Shown: positions 36,001 through 45,141, counted from the stretch's first letter. The stretch is DNA of 64,000 bases from CALCKW01 sp033852095 (GCA_033852095.1 JAWSVD010000097.1:1-64000); one strand, 5' to 3'. The notes: a model not told the origin generated them from the sequence alone. Translations and numbers: made by a program.

Positions 36001-39000
36001 CATGGCAGTGGCGGGTGCTGCCTCACTGACGTCGCCTGTGAAGAGTGGCCACAGTTTCCAAGAGGGCTCGGTCTTTTGCAAAGACGGGCACACCAAGAGC
36101 TTTTCCGCTGATGCCACGGGCACCATGTTTTGTGACGGCGTGGGCGCGGTTGTGCTCAAGCGAGTAGACGATGCTGTTGCCAGTGGCGACCGCATCTACG
36201 CCGTGATCAAATCGGCCGCGGTGAACAACGACGGCGGCGACAAGATGAGTTTCATGGCGCCCTCCAGCGACGGCCAGGCCGCGGTGGTGGAGGCGGCGCT
36301 GCGCGAGAGCGGTGTGCCGGCCGATACCATCGGCTACGTGGAAGCGCACGGCACGGCAACACCGGTAGGAGATCCCATTGAAATAGAGGGGTTGCGTCGG
36401 GCTTACGACAAATTCACCGATCAGCGGCAGTTTTGTGCGATTGGTTCGGTGAAGAGTAACATCGGTCATTTGACTGCGGCGGCGGGCGTGGCGGGTCTGA
36501 TCAAGACAGCCCTGACACTGCACCACAAGATCATTCCACCCAGTTTGTTCTGTGAGCCGGTGAACCCTGCAATTCGATTTGAACGCACGCCTTTTTATCC
36601 GGCGGTTAAACGCGAGCATTGGTTGGAATCCGATCATCCTCGCCGTGCCGGGGTGAGCTCCTTTGGCGTGGGCGGCACCAACGCGCACGCGATCTTGGAG
36701 GAGTTCAATGCGCCAGAGCCCACGGACACTGATTTTCGCTCGCGCGAGTTGCTGTTGATCTCTGCCAAGACAGAGCAGTCACTGCAGGCGAACACCGACG
36801 CGCTTGCCGAGCAGATGGCACAGCAGGGTCAGCGCTTGGCCGATGTCTCGCATACCTTGATGCAGGGGCGCAGTGTGTTTGCCCAGCGGCGCTTTGTAGT
36901 CGCCGCTGAAGGCCAAGCCGCGCAGCGGCTGTCCGAGTTAGACACTGCCTACAGTGCCACGGCGGCAGCAGCCAAGACTTCTGGCAAGGTAGCGTTCATG
37001 TTCCCGGGCCAGGGCAGTCAGTATGCGGGCATGGGCAGCAACCTCTATCAGCAAGAGCCCGTCTACCGCGAGGCTCTGGACCGTTGTGCCGAGATCCTGA
37101 AGCCGGAGCTGGGCATGGATATCCGCGATCTATTGCTGCGCGATGATGCGGCAGCTAAGGAGATGATTGGCCAGACCCGTTTCACCCAGCCCAGTTTGTT
37201 TGTCACCGCTTACGCCTTGAGCCAGCTGTGGCAGCACTGGGGCGTGCAGCCCGCAGCCCTGATCGGTCACAGTGTGGGTGAATTTGTGGCGGCGCATTTG
37301 GCCGGGGTGTTCAACCTCGAGGATGCACTGCTGCTGGTGGCGCGACGTGGCGCCATGATGCAAGCGCTGCCCGGTGGCTCCATGCTGACGGTGCGGCTCG
37401 GCGTCGAAGAGCTGCGGAATATCTTGCCCGATGCTCTGTCCATAGCGGCCATCAACGGGCCGAAGTTGTGCGTGGTCGCCGGTGAAGATGAAGCAGTAGC
37501 AGACTTTGCCAAGCATTGTGAACAAGAGCAGATTGTCTGCCGTGCGCTGCAGACATCGCATGCTTTTCACAGCGCCATGATGGACCCCATCGTCGATGCA
37601 TTTGCAGCCCTGGTAGAAGCGACGCAGCGCAACAAGCCGCAGCTGCCGATTGTGTCCACCGCGGATGCCGCGTGGCTTTCCGCAGACCGAGCGATCGATC
37701 CGCAGTATTGGGCGCAGCATTTGCGTCAGGCGGTGCGTTTTGCGGAGGGCGTGCGCGTGCTCTGGGATGAGCAGGATTATGTGCTGCTGGAACTCGGCCC
37801 CCGTGCGACGGCCTGCACACTGGCTCGCCAGCAGGCGACGGATGCGTCGCGGCAGATCGCGATTCCCTCGCTCTCCAACAGCTCCGATGACGAGTGCGAA
37901 GTGGAGAGCATGCTCAGCGCGGCAGGACGATTGTGGCAGTGTGACATCGCGCTGGACTGGTCACAACTGCAGGGCAATGGCTCCAGACGTATCGTCAGTT
38001 TGCCAGGATATGCCTTCGCGAAAACGCGCTTTTGGCTCAAATCCAAACACGCGCTAAACCTGGAAAATGCCGCGAGCAGTGGCCTTGCGGCAGCTCAGCC
38101 CAATCTAATTGAAGCGACTCTGTCGACACCCCTTATTGCCGAGAACACCACCATGAGCCAGCCCATGCAAACGCGTAAAGAACACCTGATCTCACTGGTC
38201 AAAGAGCTGTTTGAAGACACCTCTGGCATGGACCTGAAGAACGCCGATGCGAACGCCAACTTCATGAGCCTTGGCCTGGATTCGTTGTTCCTGACCCAGG
38301 CAGGCAACTCGATCAAAAAGAAGTTCGCCGTAGTGGTGAGCTTTCGCCAGTTGATGGAGAGCGTCAATTCATTCGATGCACTGGCGGTGGTATTGGATCA
38401 AGAGCTGCCTGTGGGAAAATTTGAAGCACCGGTGGCGGACGTTGCGCAGGTTGCGGTGCAGGTCGCTGCTCCCGGTCCAGCTGCTCCCGCTCTGGCTGCT
38501 CAAGTCGCTGTGGCGCCAGCAGCCCCTGTTGCGGCCAGCGCTGTGCTCAGTGGCGTGCCCGCGGCGGTGGCCCCGTTGCACAGCCCGGCGTTGATCGCCG
38601 GCGGGGGCGTGGAATCCCTGGTGCAGCAGCAGTTGTTGCTGATGCAGCAGCAACTGCAGTTGCTCGGTGGGGCGGGGCTGCCTGCGGCGACGATCACTGC
38701 CGCGCAGCCAGTAGGGGCAGTGACGGCAGTGCCGTTCAGTGTTGTAAAAAAATCCGATGTGGCACCGGCACCCGTCGCGGCATCTGCCGCTGGCGCAAGC
38801 GAAGCCAAACCTTTCGGTGCTCAGGCGCGAATCTCTCATGAGCAGGACGGCGAGATGAATCCGACCCAGCGCGGTAATTTGCAGCGTTTTATCGAAGCCT
38901 ACGCCGTGCGCACTAAATCATCCAAGGCGCACGCTCAAGAAAACCGCGCCACTTTTTCGGATCCGCGGGTGGTGTCAGGGTTTAGCCCTGCCTTGAAAGA

Positions 39001-40321
39001 GGCCGTCTACCCGGTGGTGGTGAACCGCTCTGAGGGTTGCAAACTCTGGGACTTGGACGACAACGAGTACATCGACATCACCAACTGTTTTGGCGCGAAC
39101 TTTGTCGGTTACGGCATTGATCAGATCAAAGAGGCAATGCACCGCCAGATAGACATTGGTTTTGAAATTGGCCCCACCAACCCGCTTGCGGGAGAAGTGG
39201 CGAAGCTCGCTTGCGAGCTGACCGGGAATGAGCGTTTTGCATTTTGCAACACCGGCTCTGAGGCGGTCTTGGGGGCTGTGCGTGCGGCTCGCACCATCAC
39301 AGCAAAAGACGTAGTGGTTTCCTTTAACGGGGATTATCACGGCCTCTTCGACGAAGTCATCGTGCGCGGCTCTCCGGCGCTCAAATCCTTTGCCGCCGCG
39401 GCGGGTATCCCACAGACAGCGGTCAGTCAGACGCTGGTATTGGATTACGGCGAGGCTGCTGCACTGGATCAGATCCGCGAGCGCGCTGAGGACATTGCCG
39501 CGATTCTGGTGGAGCCGGTGCAAAGCCGCAACCCCGGTCTGCAGCCACGGGAGTTCCTGCATCAACTGCGCGCGCTCACTGAAGAGCTGGACATCGCGCT
39601 GATATTCGACGAAGTGATCACCGGTTTTAGGATTCACCCCGGCGGTGCGCAGGCGCATTTCGGTGTACGAGCCGATCTGGCGACCTACGGCAAGATCATC
39701 GGTGGCGGCATGCCGATCGGCATGATCGGTGGCAAGGCGAAATACATGGACGCCTTTGACGGGGGGCACTGGCAGTACGGCGATGATTCGGCGCCGGAAG
39801 TGGGCGTGACTTATCTGGCGGGCACCTTTGTGCGCCACCCGCTGACGCTGGCAGCCTCGAAGGCGCTGTTGCTGATGATCAAGGCGGGTGGCGTGGAGAT
39901 GTACGACACCATCAACGCGCGCACGGACCGCATGGCTGCGGAGATGAACAGGTATTTCAAGCTGCGTGGCGTGCCCTACAAGATGGCGAATTTTGGCTCG
40001 CTGTTCAAACTCAGCTATCCCCTGGACGCTAGAAACGCCGAGCTGCTGTTCATGTTCGCGCGCCACCGCGGTGTGCACGTGTGGGACGGCCTGCCCATGT
40101 GCTTGACCACCTCGCACAGTGACGCCGATGTGGATGCCGTAATCAAAACCTTGAAACTGGCGGTCGATGACATGATCGACAATGATTTTCTGGCTCTCGA
40201 AGGACAGCAGACTTTTGTCTCCAGTAAGCAGCGTGTTCGATTGGTCGACGGCAAAGACGGGGAGGTCAGTTGGGTGCAGCAGGGCTCATCCCAGCAGATT
40301 TCCTCCAATTCCACGCAGTAA
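33023..40321 (+). CDS. Hybrid NRPS-PKS: (C remnant)-A-PCP-KS-AT-ACP-aminotransferase
   Basis: 2432 residues from the GTG at 33023, fixed by a perfect AGGAGGT (33010-33016) six bases upstream; the frame opens at 33002. Domains: 20-200, a remnant of a condensation domain without HHxxxDG; 206-690, adenylation (YLIYTSGSTGKPKG, NFYGPTEATVYAS, YYRTGDAVR, NGKVDRKALP); PCP with Ser743 (LGGTSMMAL); 800-1226, ketosynthase with Cys973 (HTACSTSM), EAHGTAT and KSNIGHL; 1323-1600, acyltransferase with Ser1417 (GHSVGE) and an AFHS motif pointing to malonyl-CoA; ACP with Ser1754 (LGLDSLFL); an Ala/Pro/Gln-rich linker 1800-1930; and a class III aminotransferase 1940-2406 with PLP Lys2224 (TYGKIIGGG). It should load an amino acid, extend it with malonate and transaminate the beta-keto group to a beta-amine. 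My hand-read A-domain pocket (D-V-P-H-V-A-F-V-Y) matches no code I know. No KR, DH or ER. Confidence 0.95.
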   Translation: MGQYVACERYLIDFPSDKIRTSQRLEKESSYAVSTHGEELGDCRSLNLSALFAVFLCRYSRQEDTVFRIWRDGVWELEAFSVDKNTGLAGTQEQELPEAAELGAPGLAIGFSTHTLELSELQASGLDAVFFVEQGAQTRLRCVYAEEHFDEVGISYRLSSLATLLHAACAKPEGVVGDWPMHSQLDAELLARINHTAAVFDAETVVHERFSAQAASTPDAAAVCFDGQSLSYKQLEQRSNQLAHYLRAKGAAPGVKVGLFVERSERMIIALLGILKSGAAYIPLDPAYPAERIAYIAEVSRVPLIITEQPLLGLIDAEQTLPVLIDALDDALDQQPSTALDSGVQIEDPMYLIYTSGSTGKPKGVEICHRNAAAFIDGMLSMPPLNRVDRTLALTSLCFDVSVPEIYCTLLIGGCVVVANRASATNPVALAALIEEEQVETVHATPSTWRLLLESGWHNKRVTAVTAGEPFPREMVAPLLASSRELWNFYGPTEATVYASGYQITDPDAPVHIGKPVLNYRVRLCDERGLAVPFGAAGEMWIGGPGVSGRGYSNRDDLNAVQFPEINGARYYRTGDAVRLLLDGSIEYHSRIDGQVKVNGYRIELGEIEAVLSQHASVSRAVVDLQHSDDGEKLLAAWCLMEPGSELGPPELKAHLRSQLPPYMVPLAWATLDSVPLNPNGKVDRKALPPIATDAVTAPLLPRASAAVSLDEQLRYARELWLQMLSLDDCDQQTSFFDLGGTSMMALQFVNRFNAATQQDHNIVDFFGKPNLQAWSDHLRSSAVETTVSEAVQEKPESVAAQDIAIVGMAVHVPGAKGLQQYWQNIVEGVESISHFNRGELLAELPADTVDDPDYVAARGVLEDYDAFDNEFFAINPREAHVIDPQQRLFLQTAWHAFEDAGQVPDSFEGLVGVYAGTYYNTYHSNNAAAHSDKLEAMGHVQEMIASEKDYVATRVAHKFNLKGPAVSVHTACSTSMVAIAQACGALRLGQCDMAVAGAASLTSPVKSGHSFQEGSVFCKDGHTKSFSADATGTMFCDGVGAVVLKRVDDAVASGDRIYAVIKSAAVNNDGGDKMSFMAPSSDGQAAVVEAALRESGVPADTIGYVEAHGTATPVGDPIEIEGLRRAYDKFTDQRQFCAIGSVKSNIGHLTAAAGVAGLIKTALTLHHKIIPPSLFCEPVNPAIRFERTPFYPAVKREHWLESDHPRRAGVSSFGVGGTNAHAILEEFNAPEPTDTDFRSRELLLISAKTEQSLQANTDALAEQMAQQGQRLADVSHTLMQGRSVFAQRRFVVAAEGQAAQRLSELDTAYSATAAAAKTSGKVAFMFPGQGSQYAGMGSNLYQQEPVYREALDRCAEILKPELGMDIRDLLLRDDAAAKEMIGQTRFTQPSLFVTAYALSQLWQHWGVQPAALIGHSVGEFVAAHLAGVFNLEDALLLVARRGAMMQALPGGSMLTVRLGVEELRNILPDALSIAAINGPKLCVVAGEDEAVADFAKHCEQEQIVCRALQTSHAFHSAMMDPIVDAFAALVEATQRNKPQLPIVSTADAAWLSADRAIDPQYWAQHLRQAVRFAEGVRVLWDEQDYVLLELGPRATACTLARQQATDASRQIAIPSLSNSSDDECEVESMLSAAGRLWQCDIALDWSQLQGNGSRRIVSLPGYAFAKTRFWLKSKHALNLENAASSGLAAAQPNLIEATLSTPLIAENTTMSQPMQTRKEHLISLVKELFEDTSGMDLKNADANANFMSLGLDSLFLTQAGNSIKKKFAVVVSFRQLMESVNSFDALAVVLDQELPVGKFEAPVADVAQVAVQVAAPGPAAPALAAQVAVAPAAPVAASAVLSGVPAAVAPLHSPALIAGGGVESLVQQQLLLMQQQLQLLGGAGLPAATITAAQPVGAVTAVPFSVVKKSDVAPAPVAASAAGASEAKPFGAQARISHEQDGEMNPTQRGNLQRFIEAYAVRTKSSKAHAQENRATFSDPRVVSGFSPALKEAVYPVVVNRSEGCKLWDLDDNEYIDITNCFGANFVGYGIDQIKEAMHRQIDIGFEIGPTNPLAGEVAKLACELTGNERFAFCNTGSEAVLGAVRAARTITAKDVVVSFNGDYHGLFDEVIVRGSPALKSFAAAAGIPQTAVSQTLVLDYGEAAALDQIRERAEDIAAILVEPVQSRNPGLQPREFLHQLRALTEELDIALIFDEVITGFRIHPGGAQAHFGVRADLATYGKIIGGGMPIGMIGGKAKYMDAFDGGHWQYGDDSAPEVGVTYLAGTFVRHPLTLAASKALLLMIKAGGVEMYDTINARTDRMAAEMNRYFKLRGVPYKMANFGSLFKLSYPLDARNAELLFMFARHRGVHVWDGLPMCLTTSHSDADVDAVIKTLKLAVDDMIDNDFLALEGQQTFVSSKQRVRLVDGKDGEVSWVQQGSSQQISSNSTQ

Positions 40322-40345
40322 TCTCTCGAGTAGGTTGATACCCAG

Positions 40346-43300
40346 ATGAAAAATTCGGTTCAAGACAGCACCGGCACGGTAGGCAACAGCCAGCGGAGAA
40401 ACACCTCGGATGCGCAACAGGAAATTCTGGCCTCTGTGGCCCTGGGTGATGAGGCCTCCTGCGCCTTCAATATGGCGGTGCAGATCGACTTCCCGGGCGC
40501 CGTTGATGCGAAAGCACTGGCCGCTGCGGTAAAGGACTTGGGTGCGCGTCACCAAATGCTGCGCGCGCGTTTCTCGCTCGATGGCGAGAGCATGTGGGTG
40601 GACCGCGAGTGTCAGGTCGAATTGCAGGACTTGGACCTGCGCGCAGAGACTGCAGATCATGCGGCGAGCTTGTTGGACGAGCTGCGAGATATTCAGGTGG
40701 CAGTCGCCTTCGATCTGGTCAATAACCAAGCGTGGCGCGTGCACCTAGTGCTGCTCAGCGACGGCGCTTCAACGGTGCTGATCACGGCGCATCATGTCGT
40801 CGCCGATGGCTGGTCTCTGGCCGTGATGCGCGAGGATCTGGCGCAGCTCTACACCGACCGCATGCAAAAGCGTGCCTCATCACTGCAGCCGGCAATAGAT
40901 TTCGATGTCTATCTGGAATATTTGGATGAGCAACAGCGCAACGGCACGCGCGGAAAATCGCGCGACTACTGGATAGAGCAATTCACCCCTGAGCTCTCGG
41001 CCTTTGATTTCCCCTTAGACCATGCTCGGCCGGCTGTGCGCAGTTACGCGGCCGGGCGCTGCGATGTGCGCATTCCCCGAGATGTATCCGATGCACTTCG
41101 GCTGATGGCCAGAGAGCAGCAGAACAGTTTGTTTAACGTGCTGTTCTCTGCCTTCTACGCCTACTTATATAGAGCCAGTGCGGCCAATGACTTGGTGGTG
41201 GGCATTCCCGCGGCGGGTCACAGCATCGCCGGCTTGTACGAGATGGTGGGGCACTGCGTCAATATACTCCCCGTACGCCAATCAGTGCAGGGCGAGCAAA
41301 GTTTTGCTGCGTTGTTGCGTGATACGCGCAGTTCCATGCTGGACGCTCAAGACAACCAGGTCTTCACCTTCAGTGAAATGATCGGTCATCTGGACGTGAA
41401 GCGCGACTTGTCGAGAATCCCGGTGGTGTCGATGTTGTTCAACATCGATCAGGAGACCGGGAAACACGACTACGCTGGCTTGCAGGGGCAGGCCAATTCG
41501 ATTGCGCACCGCTTTGAGAACTTCGAGATATTCTGCAATATCTTGGATCGTCAGGGTGAGCTGACCGTCGAGTGGGCCTACAATACGCAGCTTTTCTCGG
41601 CGGAATCGACCGAGCATCGCGTGCGCTCCTTCGTGGCGCTGCTGTCGCAAATCGCCACTGCTCCCGAGCTGCTGCTCGACGATACCAGTCTGTTCTCCGA
41701 GGCGGACCGCCAGGTCTACAGCGAGCTGAACAATACATCTTTGCCTCTGCCGGCAGGCGGCACTGTGTTGTCGATGCTGGAGGCGAGTGCACAGCAATCC
41801 CCGAATGCCGATGCACTTGTCGCTGGAAATACGCGATTCAGTTACCGCGAGCTGCATCAGCGCGCGAATCGCCTGGCGAACTACCTGCAGCTGCAAGGTG
41901 TCAGCAAGGGCGACTGGGTTGCCCTGTGTCTGCAGCGCAGCGAGCACATGGTGGTGGCTATTCTCGCGCTGATGAAGCTCGGCGCGACCTATGTGCCGCT
42001 GGACCCAGCGTACCCCGCAGAGCGCGTGGCTTATATCATCGAAAACGCCAGCGCGTCGATGATCATCACGCAGAGCAATTTGCTGGCGGCACTGCCGCAG
42101 CACGCAGGCAGCAATGTGTGCCTCGATGCACTCACCGATCAACTGCGGCAGCAAGCGGATACAGCGCCCGAAGGCCCGCTGCCATCGGCCGAAGATCTTA
42201 TCTACGTGATCTATACCTCGGGCTCCACTGGCAATCCCAAAGGGGTGAAGCTAGAGCACGCTAACGTGGCGAACTTTCTGAGCTCTATGGCGCGCGAGCC
42301 GGGACTGGTCGCGAGCGATAGGCTGGTCGCGGTGACGACCCTGTCTTTTGATATCGCCGTGCTGGAGTTGATGCTGCCGCTGACTGTGGGCGCCTGCGTG
42401 GTGCTGGCAACACGGGAGCAGGCGACGGATGCCGAGGCGTTGCAGGCCTTGATGCAAGACGAAGGCGCGACGACCTTGCAGGCGACACCCGCCACCTGGC
42501 GAATGTTGTTGCAGGGAGGCTGGCAGGGGCAGCAGAACTTGAAGTCCCTGGTCGGCGGCGAGGCCCTGCCACGCGATCTGGCTCTGCAGCTGGTAGACAA
42601 GGTCGATCAGCTGTGGAATATGTATGGCCCCACGGAAACTGCGATCTGGTCCACCTGCGAGAGAATCGATGCGGGCAGTGAGTCGATAACTATTGGCAAA
42701 CCAATTGGCAATACCCAAGTGTATGTGTTCGATCAGCTCGGGCACCCCGCGCCAGTGGGCATGCCAGGCGAACTGTTGATCGGCGGCGAGGGGGTCTGCG
42801 CGGGTTATCATCAGCGCGATGATTTGAACCGCCAGGTGTTTATCCCGGATATTTTCTCCAGCCGTCCCGCTGCCAAACTCTACCGCACCCGTGACCGGGT
42901 CAAGCTGCTGCCCGATGGTCGTGTGGAATATCTGGAGCGCATGGACAATCAGGTGAAAGTTCGGGGATATCGCATCGAGCTGGGGGAAATTGAAACCGTA
43001 TTGGGTGAGCAGGACGCCGTGCAGGAGTGCGCCGTTTTGGCCCGTGAAGACGTGGCCGGAGATGTACGCCTGGTGGCCTATGTGTTGACGATTGACGGCC
43101 AGCTGAATGAGCGCGCTCTGGCTCTGGGCCTGCGCGAGCGCTTGCCTGAATTCATGCAGCCGCAGCATTTTGTTTTGATGCAGGACATGCCGCGCACGCC
43201 CAATGGCAAGCTGGACCGAAAAGCGCTGCCGCCGCCGCGCGCGCGCGAAGGCGCGGCGGATGAAACACACATTGAGCCGAGAACGGATACCGAGCGCTGG

Positions 43301-44296
43301 GTGGCGAATCACTGGTCTGAGTTGATACTTGCAGAGGGTATCGGCGTCGATGACAATTTTTTTGCGCTCGGCGGCCACTCGCTGTTGGCGATGCGCTTTA
43401 TCGCCGAGAGCCGCAAGCAGTTTCCTGGCGCCGTCAGCCTGCAAATGGTGCTGCGAGAGACACTGGCGCAGATCGCCGCTACGCTGGACCCAGAAGACAG
43501 GGCGGAGATCATAGCTTCGGATCAGCAGCCAACGGCTACTCCGATCAAGGTGTTCTTTTCAGTGGCCAGTGAAAAACCCATGTTTTGCAGCTATCATCCG
43601 CCCGCCGACGGGCGGCGCGCGCACCGAGCTGTGCTGATGGTGCAGTCATTGGGCCATGAATACCAGCGCGGTCACCGTGCAATGCAAGAGCTGGCAACAG
43701 CCTTGAGCAAAGAGGGCTGCGCAGTCTTGCGTTTTGATTATTGCAACACTGGAGATTCGAGCGGGGAGCCAGAGCAGTTGTCACTGCCACAGCTGCAGCG
43801 TGACTTGAAGGCGGCCACCGATGAATTAATTCGCCTAAGTGGCTGCGCCTCTGTCGATCTGCTGTCCATGCGACTGGGTTCTTTGCTGGTCGCGTCACAC
43901 AGCGATGCGCGCTGGAACCGGCATTTTGCCTGGGATCCTGTGCTCAGTGGTGCCGGCCACGCCCGTTTGCTAAAACAGATGCAGCTGGCATCTCTGCGCG
44001 ATTGGGACCGCTATGTGTCCCGTCGAAAAAAGCAGGACAGTGCTGCGGATGAGTTCCTGGGATACACCTACACAGAGACACTGTTGCAACAGTTGAGTGA
44101 GGTGCAGGGCGGTTGGTTGCCGTCGCTTTCGCTGATTGTCTCGAGCGGAGAAAGTACGGCTTCAGATCAGCTCGACGTGGTGTCGAGACTGACGGTGGCG
44201 CCACAGTGGCAAAGCCATGAGCACAGCGAAACGCATATCCAGATGCCCGGCGATTTAGAGCAACTGGTTCAAGATATTTTGGAGATTTCACCGTGA
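40346..44296 (+). CDS. NRPS module C-A-PCP fused to a degenerate alpha/beta-hydrolase domain
   Basis: 1316 residues, 24 bases after the first synthase. Condensation domain with HHVVADG at 149-155; adenylation domain about 465-960 (YVIYTSGSTGNPKG, NMYGPTETAIWS, YRTRDRVKLLPDG, NGKLDRKALP); PCP with Ser1012 (LGGHSLLAMR). Residues about 1065-1316 form an alpha/beta-hydrolase-like domain (VLMVQSLGHEYQRGHRAMQELATALSKEGCAVLRFDYCNTGDSSG) where a thioesterase would be expected. Its nucleophile elbow reads LLSMRLGS, so Arg1176 occupies the place of the catalytic Ser. The hand-read A pocket D-I-L-Q-L-G-M-I-W is close to known glycine codes. A7 has YRTRD instead of YRTGD. It would condense a glycine-like residue onto the beta-amino intermediate; the C-terminal domain is probably not a conventional thioesterase. 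Confidence 0.94.
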   Translation: MKNSVQDSTGTVGNSQRRNTSDAQQEILASVALGDEASCAFNMAVQIDFPGAVDAKALAAAVKDLGARHQMLRARFSLDGESMWVDRECQVELQDLDLRAETADHAASLLDELRDIQVAVAFDLVNNQAWRVHLVLLSDGASTVLITAHHVVADGWSLAVMREDLAQLYTDRMQKRASSLQPAIDFDVYLEYLDEQQRNGTRGKSRDYWIEQFTPELSAFDFPLDHARPAVRSYAAGRCDVRIPRDVSDALRLMAREQQNSLFNVLFSAFYAYLYRASAANDLVVGIPAAGHSIAGLYEMVGHCVNILPVRQSVQGEQSFAALLRDTRSSMLDAQDNQVFTFSEMIGHLDVKRDLSRIPVVSMLFNIDQETGKHDYAGLQGQANSIAHRFENFEIFCNILDRQGELTVEWAYNTQLFSAESTEHRVRSFVALLSQIATAPELLLDDTSLFSEADRQVYSELNNTSLPLPAGGTVLSMLEASAQQSPNADALVAGNTRFSYRELHQRANRLANYLQLQGVSKGDWVALCLQRSEHMVVAILALMKLGATYVPLDPAYPAERVAYIIENASASMIITQSNLLAALPQHAGSNVCLDALTDQLRQQADTAPEGPLPSAEDLIYVIYTSGSTGNPKGVKLEHANVANFLSSMAREPGLVASDRLVAVTTLSFDIAVLELMLPLTVGACVVLATREQATDAEALQALMQDEGATTLQATPATWRMLLQGGWQGQQNLKSLVGGEALPRDLALQLVDKVDQLWNMYGPTETAIWSTCERIDAGSESITIGKPIGNTQVYVFDQLGHPAPVGMPGELLIGGEGVCAGYHQRDDLNRQVFIPDIFSSRPAAKLYRTRDRVKLLPDGRVEYLERMDNQVKVRGYRIELGEIETVLGEQDAVQECAVLAREDVAGDVRLVAYVLTIDGQLNERALALGLRERLPEFMQPQHFVLMQDMPRTPNGKLDRKALPPPRAREGAADETHIEPRTDTERWVANHWSELILAEGIGVDDNFFALGGHSLLAMRFIAESRKQFPGAVSLQMVLRETLAQIAATLDPEDRAEIIASDQQPTATPIKVFFSVASEKPMFCSYHPPADGRRAHRAVLMVQSLGHEYQRGHRAMQELATALSKEGCAVLRFDYCNTGDSSGEPEQLSLPQLQRDLKAATDELIRLSGCASVDLLSMRLGSLLVASHSDARWNRHFAWDPVLSGAGHARLLKQMQLASLRDWDRYVSRRKKQDSAADEFLGYTYTETLLQQLSEVQGGWLPSLSLIVSSGESTASDQLDVVSRLTVAPQWQSHEHSETHIQMPGDLEQLVQDILEISP

Positions 44297-45141
44297 TCGA
44301 GAGTGTGTGTCAGTTTGGCGCTGCGGACAGTTTGGTCGGGATACTGACCCAGCCAGAAGAGGAAAAACGCAACGGTGGCCCAGTGGTTGTATTGTTGAGC
44401 GCTGGTTTGCTGCACCGTGTGGGGCCATTCCGTCTGTATATTTCCCTGGCCAGAGAGCTCGCGCGTTGTGGCGTCAGCAGTTTGCGCTTTGATCTTTCAG
44501 GCATAGGTGACAGCGGTCCCAGCAAGGTGGCCGCGGCAATTGAAGAGCGCACCCTCGCCGACATCGCGGCCGCTTACAACTATTTGCAGGATAATCACGG
44601 CGTAGCGCAGTTTGTGGTGGGCGGGCTGTGCTCTGGAGCTGACGATGCATTCAGGGCGGCCTTGGCCGATCAGCGAGTGGTGGGCAGCTTCCAGCTTGAT
44701 GGTCTGGGTTATCGCACCAAACGTTATTACCGTGGCCATGTGCTGAAACACTATTTGCCACGATTGGCCAGCAGTGATAAATGGAAGAGGTTGGCGGCCA
44801 AGATCGGCGAGAAAAACGGAGAGCAGCAGGCCGTGTCAATTGCTGGTGGGGAAGAGGACTTGCACCGATTGATGCCATCTCAGGCAGAGGCGAAATCGGG
44901 TTTGGCCGTGATGGCTGAGCGTGGTCAGCAGTCTTTGTTAATCTACACCGGCGGGGCGAGTAGCTATTACAACTACCCCGGTCAGATCTACGATAATTTT
45001 CCCGAGCTGCGAGCCTGCAGCACCGTGAATGAATGTTTCATGCCCAAGAGCGACCACACTTTTATGCTTAAAGGTGATCGAGAGAAAGTATTGGCTGTGT
45101 TGAGCGAATGGTACGCCAGCTGTTGGCCCGCCGCGGCCTAG
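44293..45141 (+). CDS. Alpha/beta hydrolase with cysteine at the nucleophile position
   Basis: 282 residues, GTG start inside a GTGA overlap with the NRPS gene, so translationally coupled. The fold begins VVVLLSAGLLHRVGPFRLYISLARELARCGVSSLRFDLSGIGDSG. The elbow is VVGGLCSGADDAF: Cys113 replaces Ser in G-x-S-x-G. A candidate catalytic His lies in MPKSDHTFMLKGDRE near residue 256. The pair of this protein with the Arg-containing hydrolase domain of the preceding gene resembles, by motif, the two hydrolases accompanying exosortase A systems (recalled from family motifs). It may release or transfer the PCP-bound product; an acyltransferase or a repair thioesterase are alternatives. Last gene of the operon. 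Confidence 0.85.
   Translation: MIESVCQFGAADSLVGILTQPEEEKRNGGPVVVLLSAGLLHRVGPFRLYISLARELARCGVSSLRFDLSGIGDSGPSKVAAAIEERTLADIAAAYNYLQDNHGVAQFVVGGLCSGADDAFRAALADQRVVGSFQLDGLGYRTKRYYRGHVLKHYLPRLASSDKWKRLAAKIGEKNGEQQAVSIAGGEEDLHRLMPSQAEAKSGLAVMAERGQQSLLIYTGGASSYYNYPGQIYDNFPELRACSTVNECFMPKSDHTFMLKGDREKVLAVLSEWYASCWPAAA

Noticed and set aside
38975..40117. 380-codon frame antisense to the aminotransferase domain
   Set aside because: The sense strand encodes a complete PLP enzyme domain; the antisense translation shows no motif.
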